From contig CM053148.1 of NCBI GenBank assembly GCA_028571685.1, positions 83,164,001-83,228,000 on the forward strand: a stretch of 64,000 bases of DNA. Direction: 5' to 3'. Positions within the stretch are counted from its first letter, which is position 1; each line of letters begins with the position of its first letter. Below, in pieces: positions 1 through 10,928 of this stretch. The notes below the pieces were generated by a model. That model was not told the origin of the DNA. It did no database searches and was given only the letters and a program-made list of their open reading frames with translations. The stretch is from Heterohyrax brucei (taxonomy: Eukaryota; Chordata; Mammalia; Hyracoidea; Procaviidae). The position numbers were made by a program, and so were the translations under genes.

Positions 1-192
1 GTCAGTGAAAGGGTCATGGATCACAACAGAGTATTGTCCTACATAGGGCTAGAAGATGAGCCTCCACATGACCGTAACAATGAACTTGGTCGTACCAAAG
101 TTCATGAAGATGGTGTTGGCCCAGGCAAAGTTGTGTTCTGTTGTGCGTGAGGCCACCGTGAACCAGAGCCAACTCAATAAGCAACAGATGGT
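1..192 (+). mobile_element. RTE-derived SINE, 5' cut by window edge
   Basis: The first half (gatcacaacagagtattgtc, then agatgagcc) matches the 5' untranslated head of the RTE LINE seen at 20560 and 25480. The second half (gttctgttgtgcgtgaggcc, then ccaactcaataagcaaca) matches the RTE 3' terminus. The coding region that should separate them is absent, so this is a non-autonomous element built from RTE ends. Related copies lie at 19880-20787 and 41960-42356. The frames that cross it are fortuitous. Confidence 0.7.
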
Positions 193-339
193 AATATAAG
201 TCATGGGAGATTCGGTGCATCTGTGACAGCAAAACTCAATTGTTTTTGATTGCGCTGTCCGTATGACGGGTTTTAAAAGAGATCACTTCAAAGTTGTTAT
301 TAGTAAGGTCTGCTTTTAGAAGGTTAACCCTGATGTTGA

Positions 340-485
340 AAAGTAGTTAAGTGAGATAGCTGTTAGCCAAAAGGTCGATGATTCAAATACACCAGGTGCT
401 CCTTGGTGAGGCAGTTCTACTCCATCCTATAGGATTGCTACAATGCCGAATCAACTCAATGACAATTCATTTTTTCCCCTGTTTG
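340..485 (+). mobile_element. AfroSINE
   Basis: tRNA-derived SINE on the plus strand. The B-box-like stretch (ccaaaaggtcgatgattcaa), the central part (gaggcagttctactccatcc) and the tail (gaatcaactcaatgaca) follow one another in the family order. It is clearly diverged and lacks most of the left end. Confidence 0.8.
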
Positions 486-498
486 GTTAATGCTAAGG

Positions 499-640
499 AA
501 GAGTCCTGGTGGCATGGTGCTTAAGAGCTTGGCTGCTAACCTAAAGGTCAGCACATTGAATCCCCCACCTGCTCCTCAGAAACCCTGTGGGCAGTTCCGC
601 TCTGACCTACAGGGCTACTGCAGTGCATAGCAGTGAGGAC
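499..640 (+). mobile_element. AfroSINE
   Basis: Begins with the family 5' motif gagtcctggtggcatggtgc, followed by the tRNA-like part (gctaacctaaaggtcagca) and the central box (gggcagttccgctctgacc). The tail is short and degraded. It lies directly downstream of another copy in the same orientation. Confidence 0.85.
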
Positions 641-1252
641 GATGCTGAGAAGTTCATCGTGGAGTCAGCTAGATTCTCTGTTTTTGCAATGTGTAGATGG
701 TATATTTTTTAAGTTACCAAATATATATTTTTGGTGGAAGAATTTGACACCAGTCAAATATGAAAAATTCTACTGGAGCCAAACTTTCATTATTTTGAGG
801 TACAGAGAAGACTTCTAAAATCAGCAGAATACATTACTGTAAGATCTGGAGCAGTGCTTTGGCTTGGAGAGAGATCAAGACCCTAGATTCAGACTTATCA
901 AGTTTGGGGTATCTGTTAGGTATATGTGTGGTGGTGATGAGTAGAAATTTTGACATACAGACTCAGAGCTAAAAACATAATTCTGGCCAATAGATGTAAA
1001 TTTAGAACTTGTTGGTGAATACGTGATAGTCAGATTTATGTAAAAGAATGAGAGCACTACAGAGAGTGCAAACAAAGAAGGAAGAACAACTAAAGAGGAT
1101 ACACAATGCTGAATCATTGTGTAAGAAGAAGGCAAGTTGGATCAAGACACAAAGAAAAAAATGGAAGAGTTGCTAGAAAGAGAAAAGCTACTCTTTTCAA
1201 TTGACAAGTAAATCAAAACCAAAAATAGTAATGATAAATAAACAAGACTCAT
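641..1252. other. No gene or recognised repeat
   Basis: AT-rich unique sequence. Purine-rich from 1050 to 1200, where short lysine- and glutamate-rich frames occur; none extends far enough to count as a gene or a recognisable pseudogene. Confidence 0.5.
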
Positions 1253-1396
1253 TGTCCCAAATTGATTACAACTCACAACGGCCTTATAGGACGAAGTAGA
1301 CTTGCCCCATAGGGTTTCCAAGGAGTGGCTAGTGGATTCAAACTGCTGACATTTTCAGTTGGCAGCCTGAACTCTTAACCACTGCATCAGGGCTCC
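1253..1396 (-). mobile_element. AfroSINE
   Basis: Reverse-complement order is clear: tail (attgattacaactcacaacg), central box (gaagtagacttgccccatag), tRNA-like part (gactcttaaccactgcat written as gaactcttaaccactgcatc) and 5' end (agggctcc). Confidence 0.88.
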
Positions 1397-2703
1397 AAGC
1401 AAACAAAAGGAAGACAAGATTCTAAGAAAGGAAAGAAATAAGCTAAAAGATCCAAGTTAGGTCTAAAAATTGCCAGTGGGTTGTTGACCATCTTTGGAGC
1501 TAACTGATACACTTAGTTAGAGAAATTTCAGAGGACATACATTGACATAAACCGTATGGAGAAGGACAAGGTACTGAAGAAATGGAGGCAAAGACTGTAG
1601 AAAAAAAAAGATTCAAACGTGTCAGAGTAAAAGGCATAAGAGAAGAAGGGAGGTAAAGAATGGAAGTTAGACCAATGGATGAAATTTTAAGGTGGAGGAT
1701 GCTAGATGTTTAAAAGCTGATGGAGAGAGAAAAGAAATGACTACAGTGATGTGTTATGGTGAAACTATGGAAATGATAGGTGATAAGATCAGAAATAAAA
1801 GGAGGAGAACCTTGGAGAGACCGATGGGCCCAATGTCCCCATTATGACCAGAAAAGAAGAAAGAATGGATGACTAGAGATACAGACATCTCTGTAGGCTA
1901 AGTGGTAGAGGCAACTTTAATCTGATGGCTTCCATTTTCTCTGTGAAGTACGAGGTAAGGAATCTCTCAAGGAGGAGGAGGAAAGGGAGAAGTAGTGATG
2001 CTTCCCAAAGAGCTGGTTGCTGCTCCTTGCAACAGAATCCGCTGGACTATAAATATCAGAGCTCTGTCTAATGTAGTGAAATATCCAGCAACTGCATTTT
2101 GATAAGTTACTCCAGGGGATGTTTAAACATCCTGAAGTTTCACAACCATTGATACAGGAAAAGGAAATGAATAAGACTCACTTTTCTTCAGAGCCTGTCT
2201 AAGTCTGAGGACAATGTTCTGAACTCGTGTCACTCCTTTCTCATTTGTTCCCTTATAAGTAGGAATCTTTGTTTCTTTCCAGATGGTGACATTTGCTTTG
2301 CCAGGAGTGGTCAGCACTCACTTGTTCCTCAGCCAGCCTCTGAGGGACACATGTCCCAGTGTGAGCTCGGAACAGACCACGGTCATTTTCTCCACCCAGG
2401 GACATTCCCTTCCGGAGCTTCTCTATAACTGACCACTAAACAAGAGGGGAAAAAAAAATTTTTCTCTTTCTTCTCCTTTTTTGGCTCCTCTCTGGTTCAT
2501 TTTTATCATCTCCTTTTTCAGTGGTTAAATAGGAGCAGTTTTATCCTGCAACAGAACCAGCAATAAAACATCTTACTGTCTTCAGCTCTGGATATAGATA
2601 CATAATTTTTTCTTTCAGAATTCACTCTTTTGGTTATTTCTCTCAAACTTTTACCAAAAAAGAAAAAGGCATCCTTAACAACTGATATATCCAAACCGTC
2701 GCT
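1397..2703. other. No gene recognised
   Basis: Unique sequence with a purine-rich half (1400-1850). From 2280 to 2420 there is a more GC-rich patch. No splice-bounded coding frame and no repeat family was recognised. Confidence 0.45.
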
Positions 2704-3244
2704 GTCATGGATTGAATTGTGTCCCCCAGAACACGCATGCAGCTGTTTGGCTGGGCCATGATTCCCACTATTGTGTGATTGCCCTCTGTTTTGTGATTTC
2801 CTATGCTGTGACTTCTAATCTCTGCCTGTGGTTAATAGATCAGACTGTGTTAAAGAGGATTAGGGAGGGACTGTAACACCCTTCCTAAGGGCACCTCCCT
2901 GTTCTAACACAAAGGGAGTTTCCTTGGAGAGTGGTTTATATCACCTTTTATCCTACAAGAGATAAAAGGAAAGTGAAGCAAGCAGAGATCTGGTAGCTCC
3001 CACTATCAAGAAAGCTGCCCTGAGAGCAGAGCATGTCCTTTGGACCTGAGATCCCTATGCCAAGATGCTCACAGGTCAAAGCCAGACTGAAACAACACCA
3101 GAGCCAACAGAGAAAGTGGGCTTCTCTGGAGCCAGCACCCAAATCCAGTCTTCTAGCCTACGGGGCTGTGTGCTAATAAATCTCGATTTCTGAAGCTACC
3201 CACTGGTGGTATTTCTGCTCAAGCAGTAGCAGATGACTAAGGCA
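2704..3244 (+). mobile_element. MaLR-like solo LTR (fossil)
   Basis: Starts tgtcatggattgaattgtgt and ends gatgactaaggca, the arrangement of MaLR-type LTRs (MLT1/MST relatives). A polyadenylation-like aataaa lies near the 3' end (about 3175). No internal retroviral region adjoins it, so it is a solo LTR. Six further copies of the same family lie in this window. Divergence between copies suggests an old, probably afrotherian-specific family. It is a broken relic with no coding capacity. Confidence 0.75.
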
Positions 3245-3329
3245 ATCACCAGATAACCTGTACCCACTGAGTCTTTAGTCAGCTCTGCCTACAAGGCTGT
3301 TTTTAGCGTATGAGTACCCAAAACATAAA

Positions 3330-3467
3330 CTGAATCTGTTGCCACTGAGTCAATTCCAATGCATAGTGACCCCACAGGACAGAGTACAACTGCCTCAGAG
3401 GGTGGGTTCAAACTACCAAACTTGACTGGCAGCTGTAACTCTTAACCGTTACATCACCAGGGTTTCT
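3330..3467 (-). mobile_element. AfroSINE
   Basis: Reverse orientation: tail ctgttgccactgagtcaatt, central box ggacagagtacaactgcctc, tRNA-like part cttaaccgttacatcaccag, then 5' end ggtttc. Confidence 0.88.
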
Positions 3468-3640
3468 GGGTAGATATCACTGGGCTCATAAGAACTCTCC
3501 TGATGACCAAGGAAGTACTCTTCTAAACTCTTATTGTCAAATTGTTAACAGTTCAGCATGTTCTTGGTTGTATATATCCCTAGAGGCCACATATAGCCAT
3601 CACTTAAGAGTTATTAAATTCTCATAAGCCCTGGGGGTGT

Positions 3641-3816
3641 AGAGAAGCCCTGGTGGTATAGTGGTTAGGTACTACAGCTGCTTACAAAAAGGTCAGCAGT
3701 TCAAATCTTACAGGAGTTCCTTGGAAACACTATGGGGCAGTTCTACTCTGTCTACAGGGTCTCTGTAAGTCGGTATCGACTTGATGGCACTAGGTTTGGG
3801 TTTTTTTTTTTTTTTT
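3641..3816 (+). mobile_element. AfroSINE with long T tail
   Basis: Nearly complete: 5' end agaagccctggtggtatagt, tRNA-like part aaaggtcagcagttcaaatc, central box tggggcagttctactctgtc, tail gtcggtatcgacttgatggc followed by ggtttggg-type sequence and a run of T. One of the best preserved SINE copies here. Confidence 0.9.
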
Positions 3817-4280
3817 TGCTTGTTTGTTTTTTGTTTTATAATTAAAAGTAATATGTTACTGAGGATTGCTAAAATAAACAGTTGAAAATCACTCTAGTTT
3901 TAAAAACGGCCGTGTGCTGTCAGTGCATCCTTGAGTTGATGATGGTTTTCACTTTTTACAATTTTTGCCATTGCTTTATAAATAAATGTATCAATCTTCT
4001 TTGCTGTGGGTTGTTTGTCTCACCCTGCAACTTATAGTGTGTAGTACTACAGACTGCATCAACATCATTTTTTACCTATGATTTTTATAAATGCACACTT
4101 TAAAATATGTACACGTTGTGAATCAAAGTTGAATTGTCCTTGTCGCTGTTGTTAAAGGTAATACGCAATTAATGGTCCTTAAATCTCTGATATGAAACTT
4201 TGTCAGTGATGAGCTATCAATAAATATGTATTATTTAAGCAAACTGCAGTACCTTACCAAGCGATACATTATGAGTATTT
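3817..4280. other. No gene or recognised repeat
   Basis: AT-rich unique sequence without coding signal. Confidence 0.45.
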
Positions 4281-4364
4281 TAAAGTTTGTAAGGCACTGT
4301 TTTAAAACTAAAATTGAACAATTTGAACTTCTGTTTTCTTATACAAAAAAATAATAAACTATTC
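4281..4364 (+). repeat. Direct repeat copy 1 (partner at 5031)
   Basis: This 84-bp stretch beginning taaagtttgtaaggcact recurs in the same orientation at 5031-5113 with about six differences. It does not match any of the repeat families seen elsewhere in the window. Confidence 0.85.
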
Positions 4365-5030
4365 CTATGTCTTGCTAGCAAATGGTATATTGCTACTCTT
4401 TTAAAATTTTCCTCTATCTTTTCGTTATCACTTATTTATTTTCCAGTAGAAAATAAAAGTATGATAACCATGGTTGGTTGGTTGTTTCGTATCCTTCAGA
4501 GCACTGAAAGAACCAGATGAGACCACAGTATTTGTGTTCAAACTCTTTGGAATAGCCTAACTTACTCATGTGAAATACTGGCAGGTAAGGTAATGGCCAG
4601 ACTCCGCCGAGCTCCCATCAGTCAGCACCAAAAACTTGCTCACGCAGATGGGAGTATCTTAACACATACATTTTCACTGTCTTAATCACACATTTGGAAT
4701 CCCACATTGTTTTCCAATTTCTCATTTCTTCTTGACTCTCACTTGTGATTCCAGAAGCAAGAAGGAGGATGGAGCTGTGAGTGGGCTGGTTGAAAAGCCT
4801 CAGTGAGGGGTGATCACTCTCTGAGAAGGGCAGGAAGGAGACAGGTAAGGGATTTATGTGTGCCCTATCATTTGCAGATCTACCGTACTCTTTTCTGCGG
4901 ACACAGGGAGTTGAGAATTTTCTCACCACCCACCCTGGAGCCAGCAGTGCAGGCGCAGGGGTGGGGATGGGCACTGACTCAGAAGGGAGCCTATTGGCTT
5001 CATCTCCCTGAATCCTGAGCCACCTAACAC
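4365..5030. other. Segment bounded by direct repeats
   Basis: A 666-bp segment between the two direct repeats. Its right half (4800-5025) is more GC-rich than its surroundings. No repeat family or coding exon was recognised. The overlapping frames on both strands here show no known domain. Confidence 0.4.
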
Positions 5031-5113
5031 TAAAGTTTGTAAGGCACTATTTTAAAACTAAAACTGAACAATTTAAACTTCTATTTTCTTATACAAAAAA
5101 TAATAAGCTATTC
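5031..5113 (+). repeat. Direct repeat copy 2 (partner at 4281)
   Basis: Second copy of the 84-bp repeat, beginning taaagtttgtaaggcacta. Roughly 93 percent identical to the first copy by eye. Confidence 0.85.
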
Positions 5114-6526
5114 TTGTCCGGCCACAGACAAGAATCTGCCCTTGATCTTACATGGTCTGATGGAGGCAGTGCCTGATCAAACTATAAATAAAGAAATGTG
5201 TGTGTGTGCGCATCAGAGAGAAAAGAAAAATTCCTGAATAAGAAATCTCTGTGTAAGAGGCAAGTTTACCATTTTAGTCTCAGGACAGTAACTCATTAGG
5301 AACAAAAAAGCTGGTGTCCTACCTCTAATCCATCCAAAGGAGTTAAAGTTGACCACCAATTGGCTAGAAAATACAATGAAGTAAACAAAATAAGAGCTTG
5401 GCTCAATTAAGAAACTCATCTCTAAGAAATCTGTGTGTCATATTAAAAAATAAAAACGGTCTAATCTCATGATTAGGTAACAGAAATAAAGTTCATGGAT
5501 AGTTGAGAATGGTACAGCATTCAATTAACATATTCTGAAATAAAGCTCTCTGACAGCAATTAATATTTTCTATATTTCATTTTACCAAATAAAACAATTT
5601 ATTGTGATGTAATGACATTTGACTATACATATGTTTATATTGCTTTTGAATGTATAGTAGTGCTTCTAGATGATTTGGTGACTTTTAAGAAATTCATTTG
5701 CGTGTTCATTTATATATATCAGCATGTATGACAGTGTACACAGACATTCCTATCTGTATAACATGTGTAGCAGCTATTCTTTGTGAAAAGACATCTGGCG
5801 GATACAAAATTTTTATAATAATAGCACTTTTGAAGCTGTAATTTTAGTAGTCTAGATTTCATAGAAGCAGAAGTGTGGCTTGCTTTAAATAGCAGAAAGA
5901 AAAGAAATGAGTCAATAGAACATTCTAATTATGGAAGAATAAATGAATCCAAATACATTTGACAGGTGGGAGATGCTCTTAGATAAATCTGAATTAGCTA
6001 CAGCTGCTCTCTGTAGAATCAAGTCATATGCTCAGTAAAAAAGGAGACTAGTTTTTATCATACTGTCATATTGGGTAGTGATATTTAAGGAGCCGCATTA
6101 ATGCAACCTAACTCTATTTGTAACTGGTGAACTACAAATGTAACACAGGAAGAAAACAACAACAACAACAGGAAAAAAAGAACCACCGTATGTGAAGAGA
6201 ATTATTTGCCTGACCTCACAGAGCTATTCAAAGGAGTTATTTTATGGAACATTGACACCTTCTATAAATCCTGATATTTCTCCTAATTGCTTCATACCCT
6301 GCAGATAGCTGTACCTAGGGAACTGGTCATTGCCTAGTAACTGGCTTAAATATGGGTCCATTTCAACAAAAAGCCTGGAGATTTGCCTATGTGTGTGTGT
6401 GAACCAGCAAATTCAGCATAAGTTCCCCGTATTCACAATGAGGATGAACGTGTTTCTGGAATGTGGCTTCATTTTTCTTTCCATTGTCTTCCAATATTCA
6501 TAGTTACTTTAATTCTTAAAAACTAA
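5114..6526. other. AT-rich sequence, no gene
   Basis: Long AT-rich unique stretch with a short tg repeat near 5200 and caacaacaacaaca at 6158. No gene or repeat family was recognised. Confidence 0.45.
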
Positions 6527-6692
6527 AAACCAAACCCACTGGCTTCCAGTTGCTTCACACTCACAGGGACCCTACAGGACAGAGTAGAACTGCCCCATGG
6601 AGTCTCCAAAGATTGCCTGGTGGATTTGAACTGCTGACCTTTTCGTTAGCAGAGGAGATGTAGTGGTTAACCACTACAGCACTAGGATTTCC
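6527..6692 (-). mobile_element. AfroSINE
   Basis: Nearly complete reverse copy: tail aaaccaaacccactggcttc, central box ggacagagtagaactgcccc, tRNA-like part ctgctgaccttttcgttagc, 5' end aggatttcc. Confidence 0.9.
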
Positions 6693-6943
6693 ATTTACTC
6701 ATCTTTAATAATTAGCTGCTTTAGTGCTACTTAGTAATAAATGTATTAATAATAAATGTATTAGCTGTTACAGAAGAATAAGATAATATATTTAGGCAAA
6801 ACAGGGTTTTTTTGTTATCCTTGCATAACATGAGAATAAATAACTGTAATATTAAAATATAAATTATATCTGGTTTAACATTACATGAATGAAGCTGCTT
6901 GAAAAAAACATTCTTTTGAAACTTACATGTTAAGAAATAAAAT

Positions 6944-6985
6944 ATTGCCACTGAGTTGATTTCAACTCACAGCAACACTATAGCT
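6944..6985 (-). mobile_element. AfroSINE tail fragment
   Basis: Only the 3' tail of the SINE is present (ttgccactgagttgatttca), in reverse orientation, followed by non-SINE sequence and then an LTR. Confidence 0.6.
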
Positions 6986-7028
6986 TAAGGGGTATCTGAA
7001 GAGAGATTTTCCTTGAGGCCACGCACCT

Positions 7029-7564
7029 TGTCGTGGGTTGGATTGTGTTTCTCCCCCAAAATGTGTAGCATTTTGCCCAGGCCATGATTCCCAGTACTGT
7101 GTGATTTTCCCATGCTGTATATCCTAATCTTTGTCTGTGGTTAACTGGCCAAGACTGGATTACGTTCAGCAGGATAAGGGTAGACCGTAACATCCTAGCT
7201 AAAACCACCTCTGTGATCCAGTGTAATGGGTGTTTCCCTGGGGTGTGCACTGCATGGCATTTTATCCTACAACAGACAAAAAGAAAGGGAAGCAGGAAGA
7301 GACTGGGGGATCTCATACCATCAAGAAAGGAGCCCTGAGAGCAGAGCAGATCCTTTGAAACTGGAGTCCTGCTCTGAGATGCTCCCAGACCAAAGATTCA
7401 TGGCAAGAACCTTCCTTCATAACTGACATAGAGTAAAAGACTTCTCTGGAACTATCACTTGAATCTGAACTTGTAACCTACTGGACTGACACTGAATAAC
7501 TTCTATTTGTTAAAGACATCCACTTGAGATTATTTCTGTACTAGCAATGCTAGATGACTAAGAC
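7029..7564 (+). mobile_element. MaLR-like solo LTR (fossil)
   Basis: Same family as 2704-3244: start tgtcgtgggttggattgtgt, middle atcaagaaaggagccctgag, end atgctagatgactaaga. A full-length LTR without internal region. Old relic. Confidence 0.75.
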
Positions 7565-7713
7565 TCAGGTCCAATTTTGGCAAAGATCAGGGTAGAGCAA
7601 GGGATGGAAAATTCTTCCAAACAATGAAGTTATCTATGTACAATGATATCGTGCTAAAAATCAAATGAATACATGTGAAACGTAAATGCAAATGACCATC
7701 ATATTCATACAAG

Positions 7714-7971
7714 TGCTCTCACCGTTAAGTCACGAACTCGTCCTAGAACAAGTGCTGCTACGTGCCTCACTGCTGAGTATCAGTGCTGGGCATCAACAAC
7801 AATGCCTAGTCCTCCTTTCGAAGTGCTTTTTCTAGGATGAGTTCACAAACTTAACTGTCAAACCTTGTCGGACGACAACTCTAATGGCCATTCCAGAAAA
7901 AGAGTTCCAAAGTTGCTTTGAAGGGTGGGCTAGGGGCTGGTGTTGGTGCACAGCTTCCCAAGATGAGCATG
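7714..7971. mobile_element. Rearranged mariner with inverted ends
   Basis: Three mariner pieces in a row. At 7714-7815 the 3' end is in minus orientation (ccgttaagtcacgaactcgt). At 7816-7870 the same terminus is inverted (gctttttctaggatgagttc, then aacttaactgtcaaacc). At 7880-7971 a plus-strand transposase 3' segment starts at ggccattccagaaaaagagt. Compare the intact-order copy at 10653-11929. The LTR that follows interrupts the plus-strand piece. Confidence 0.7.
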
Positions 7972-8481
7972 TGTCATGGATCTAATCGTGTCCCCCAAAA
8001 AATACGTGTAGCTATGTAGCTGGGCCATGATTGCCAGTATCTCGTGACTGTCCTCCACTTTGTGATTTTCCTATGCTGTATGTTAAAGGATTAGGGTGGC
8101 GCTGTAAATACCTTCATAGGATCACCTCCCTGCTCCACTGTAAAGGGAGTTTCCCTGGAGTATGGCTTGCCCCACCCTTAATCCTTTCATCCTATGAGAG
8201 ATAAAAGGTCAGAGATGCAAGCAGAGAATTGGGAACCTCGTACTATCAAGAAAGCAGCACCGGGAGAAGAACACGTCCTTCAGACCCTAAGTTCCTGCAC
8301 CGAGACACTCCTTGGACAAAGACTGATGCAATACTGGACTTTCCTCCAGAGCCAACAAGGGGAAAGCCTTCCCCTGGAGTGGACACCCTGAATGTGGACT
8401 TGTAGCCTGCCAGGCTGTATAAGAGTTAAAGCCATCCACTCTGCAGTATTTCTGTGAGAGCAGCACTAGCTGACTAAAACA
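7972..8481 (+). mobile_element. MaLR-like solo LTR inside mariner (fossil)
   Basis: Start tgtcatggatctaatcgtgt, middle ctatcaagaaagcagcaccg, end gcactagctgactaaaaca. It stands between mariner sequence on the left and a mariner terminal repeat on the right, so it inserted after the mariner. Solo, no internal region. Confidence 0.75.
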
Positions 8482-8482
8482 G

Positions 8483-8513
8483 TATGCCAACTTAATTGCC
8501 AGGTCTTCTGTAC
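8483..8513 (+). mobile_element. Mariner terminal repeat remnant
   Basis: ccaacttaattgccaggtct matches the terminal inverted repeat seen at 32100 (cttgactgtcagacctcgta). It is cut off from the rest of its mariner by the LTR at 7972-8481. Confidence 0.5.
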
Positions 8514-8514
8514 G

Positions 8515-8570
8515 TGTGTGTCTGTGTATGTGAGTGCGTGCGTCCACACACACACACACGTGCAAGTCCA
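8515..8570. repeat. TG/CA microsatellite
   Basis: Interrupted tg dinucleotide run (gtgtgtgtctgtgtatgtga) that turns into a ca run (cacacacacacacac) on the same strand, which gives it some hairpin potential. Confidence 0.8.
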
Positions 8571-8782
8571 TGTACATAAAATCTGCCTTCTTCCCTATTT
8601 AATTAGCTTTAGGAACAGTTAAGCGATGGTCCCTGAGTACCTTCCACGGTATTGCCCAAAGTCAATTCTGACTCGTAATAACCTGTAAGGATGGAGTAAG
8701 CTAGAGGCCTACAAAAGACAAAGAGAGGCCCAAAGCAATGGTGAGACAGATGAGCAATCCCTTCTGAAGACGCCATGAGGTC

Positions 8783-8965
8783 TGTTGCTGTCATTGCTAG
8801 GTGCTGTCTAGTCGGTTCTGACCCACAGCAGCAGAATGAAACACTGCCCCGGCTTCTGCCACCTCCACAGTTACTTTGATTCTTAGGCCCACTGTTGTGT
8901 CAATTCATCTCGCTGAGGGTCTTCCTCTTTTTCACTGACCCTCCTCTCTACCAAGCAGGATGTAC
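8783..8965 (-). mobile_element. RTE LINE 3' end fragment
   Basis: Reverse-strand 3' terminus of the RTE (gctaggtgctgtctagtcgg), running into the end of the coding region (gtcttcctctttttcactga). Truncated after about 180 bp, as expected from incomplete target-primed reverse transcription. Confidence 0.8.
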
Positions 8966-9324
8966 TTGAGATCTGCAGTCCTGGAATTTCTCTTTGTTAA
9001 GACGTGAATCTAGCCATAACAAATAGTGGACGGTTGGGATTCATTGCAAAGTTTTATCTACTGTTTTTTTTTTGATAAATGAGAAACTAAATATGACTTT
9101 ATCTTTGGTGGATCTGATCAGTTCTGAAATTTCTCACACAAAAATGCTTATTATGCTAGCAATGCAGGAAATGTTATCCAATCCTAATAATAGTCTCCAA
9201 GATGATATCTCCACTTCAGCAGCATTTATGCATTCTGGGAGGGTGAAAATGTTACTCTTTAATTAATAAAACATGAATCAAGATCCAAGTATTTTTAATC
9301 CATTTACAACCATATATACCCATT
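8966..9324. other. No gene recognised
   Basis: Unique AT-rich sequence. A 64-codon plus-strand frame at 9072-9266 has no recognisable domain and no supporting signals. Confidence 0.4.
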
Positions 9325-9483
9325 ACAAGAGACCTGATGGCTCAGTGGTTAAGAGCTTGGCTGTTAACCAAAAGGTCAGCAGTTCAAATCCACCAGTTGC
9401 TCATTCAAAACGCTATGGGGTGGTTCTAATCTGTCCTTCCGGGTCACTGTGAGTTACTCAATAGCAACATGTTTGGGTTTTTT
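9325..9483 (+). mobile_element. AfroSINE
   Basis: 5' end gagacctgatggctcagtgg, tRNA-like part ccaaaaggtcagcagttcaa, a modified central box (tggggtggttctaatctgtc) and tail gagttactcaatagcaaca. Confidence 0.88.
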
Positions 9484-10267
9484 AGATTTAGATCCTTTAG
9501 AACACAGAGAAACAAAATATAAAGAAGTATAAAAGTTGACATATAAAAGAAACAAATATTCCAAGACTATCTTCTTTATTTTATTCTATTTTGAGGATTA
9601 TTTTCCAGTTATTTTTATAAGCCTTTTAGGCAAAGATCATTTAGAAAATTTTCAGAAGAAAAGATCTACTAAGATTGCCTTAAAAGAAATTTGTACTAAT
9701 ACCCACCCTCACTAGGTGATTAAAACTTATTTAGCCCAAAACTAGATGGGATAACACACCAGTAAAACACACATATGCATACACGCACACACGCACGCGT
9801 GTACACACACACACTCATATTCCATATAAATTGAGAGTAACCTCTTTGTTCCCATTAAAAAGATAATTTTCAAGAAGAAAAGAGAATCAAACTATTGATT
9901 TCTAATTCTGTGCCAAATGAAAAACATCAGAGCCAATGGCACAGAAAGGAATTCTAGTAGTAGCTTCTACTCCAAACCTATATCAACACTACCTATCACA
10001 CCTATGAAAATGCTATTTAATTTACGGTTGACAAAAAGAAGCCCATTCAGAGTTGTGGAATTTAAAGGAACTAGTTGAGATCTTATTTACAGGCCTGATA
10101 GGAGGTCCATAAAGCCTGAAAAAGATGTATCATGTTTTAAAATCTACAATACTTCCAAAACAACTGTGCGAGGAGACCCTCTCTTCTGAAAGGAGAAGGA
10201 AGTGGAGAATCTGAAATTTATTTGTGTTATAAACAGCAAAACATAAATCATAATTTAAAGAAAAAGA
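9484..10267. other. No gene; CA repeat at 9766-9815
   Basis: AT-rich unique sequence with an interrupted ca dinucleotide run (cacacacgcacgcgtgtaca). Confidence 0.5.
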
Positions 10268-10403
10268 ATTCCAAGCCCATTACCATCAGGCCGTACTGAC
10301 CCTGTAAGACAGAGTAGAGTTTCCGAGGAACACCTAGTAGATTCAAACTGTTGACTGTTGGGTTAAGAGCCATAGCTCTCAACCCTATCCTATCAGAGTT
10401 TCC
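10268..10403 (-). mobile_element. AfroSINE
   Basis: Reverse copy: gcccattaccatcaggccgt, gtaagacagagtagagtttc, tagattcaaactgttgactg, cagagtttcc. Missing a short part of the centre. Confidence 0.8.
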
Positions 10404-10504
10404 GATAAAACACAGCAAGACCATATTAAAGTCCTTTTATTACAAAACCCTTTCTATTGTTTTTTAAACTGCACATTTAAAAGAGTAGAGCCTAACCTAC
10501 AGAT

Positions 10505-10652
10505 GTTTTCAGCAGTGGCTGTTAACACAAAGACCTGCAGTCTGAAGCCACAAGACACCCCATGGGAGAAAAATACGACAGTGTGATTCCAAAAAGATTG
10601 CAGCTTAGCAAAACTATAAGGCAGTTCTACTCTGTCCTATAGTGTCACTGCA
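10505..10652 (+). mobile_element. AfroSINE left part, split by mariner
   Basis: Long SINE variant with an extra centre (catgggagaaaaatacgaca, then gattgcagcttagcaaaac), followed by aaggcagttctactctgtcc. It stops at gtcactgca; its tail resumes on the far side of the mariner at about 11930. Confidence 0.8.
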
Positions 10653-10703
10653 AGGACTGCCAGTTAAGTTTGTGAACTCATCCTAAGAAAAGTACTACAT
10701 AAC

Positions 10704-10928
10704 TTATTGCTGAATACCATTATGGTCACCTTCAATGTACTCCCTTTGGGAAGCTGTGCACCAAAGCCAGCACCTAGTCCACCCTTCAAAGCAATTTTGG
10801 AACTCATTTTCTGGAAGAGCCATCAGAACTGTCACTGTATTAGCCTTGAAGTCCTTAAGGTCATCAAAATGTCTTCTTTTCAATATTTCCTTTATCTCTG
10901 AGTAAAGAAAAAAGTCACTGGGTACCAC
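10704..10928 (-). pseudogene. Mariner transposase C-terminal fragment
   Basis: Open 74-codon segment carrying VPSDFFLYSEIKEILKRRHF and ENEFQNCFEGWTRC, the standard C-terminus of mariner transposases downstream of the last catalytic aspartate (the D of SDFF). It cuts and joins transposon ends in living relatives; here it is a relic disconnected from the upstream catalytic block by frame changes. Confidence 0.85.

Noticed and set aside
633-818. 61-codon plus frame as a possible gene
   Set aside because: Begins in SINE tail sequence and has no domain or context.
1046-1200. Lysine/glutamate-rich short frames as a coiled-coil pseudogene
   Set aside because: Purine-rich DNA yields such frames by chance; no consistent reading or family match.
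4618-5018. Opposed frames of 118 and 71 codons as a possible gene
   Set aside because: They overlap on both strands in a GC-richer patch, show no known domain and no splice context.
6978-7426. Frames of 112 and 66 codons
   Set aside because: Both are inside an LTR; they are chance frames in non-coding repeat sequence.
8515-8570. CRISPR or other ordered repeat array
   Set aside because: Simple dinucleotide microsatellite.
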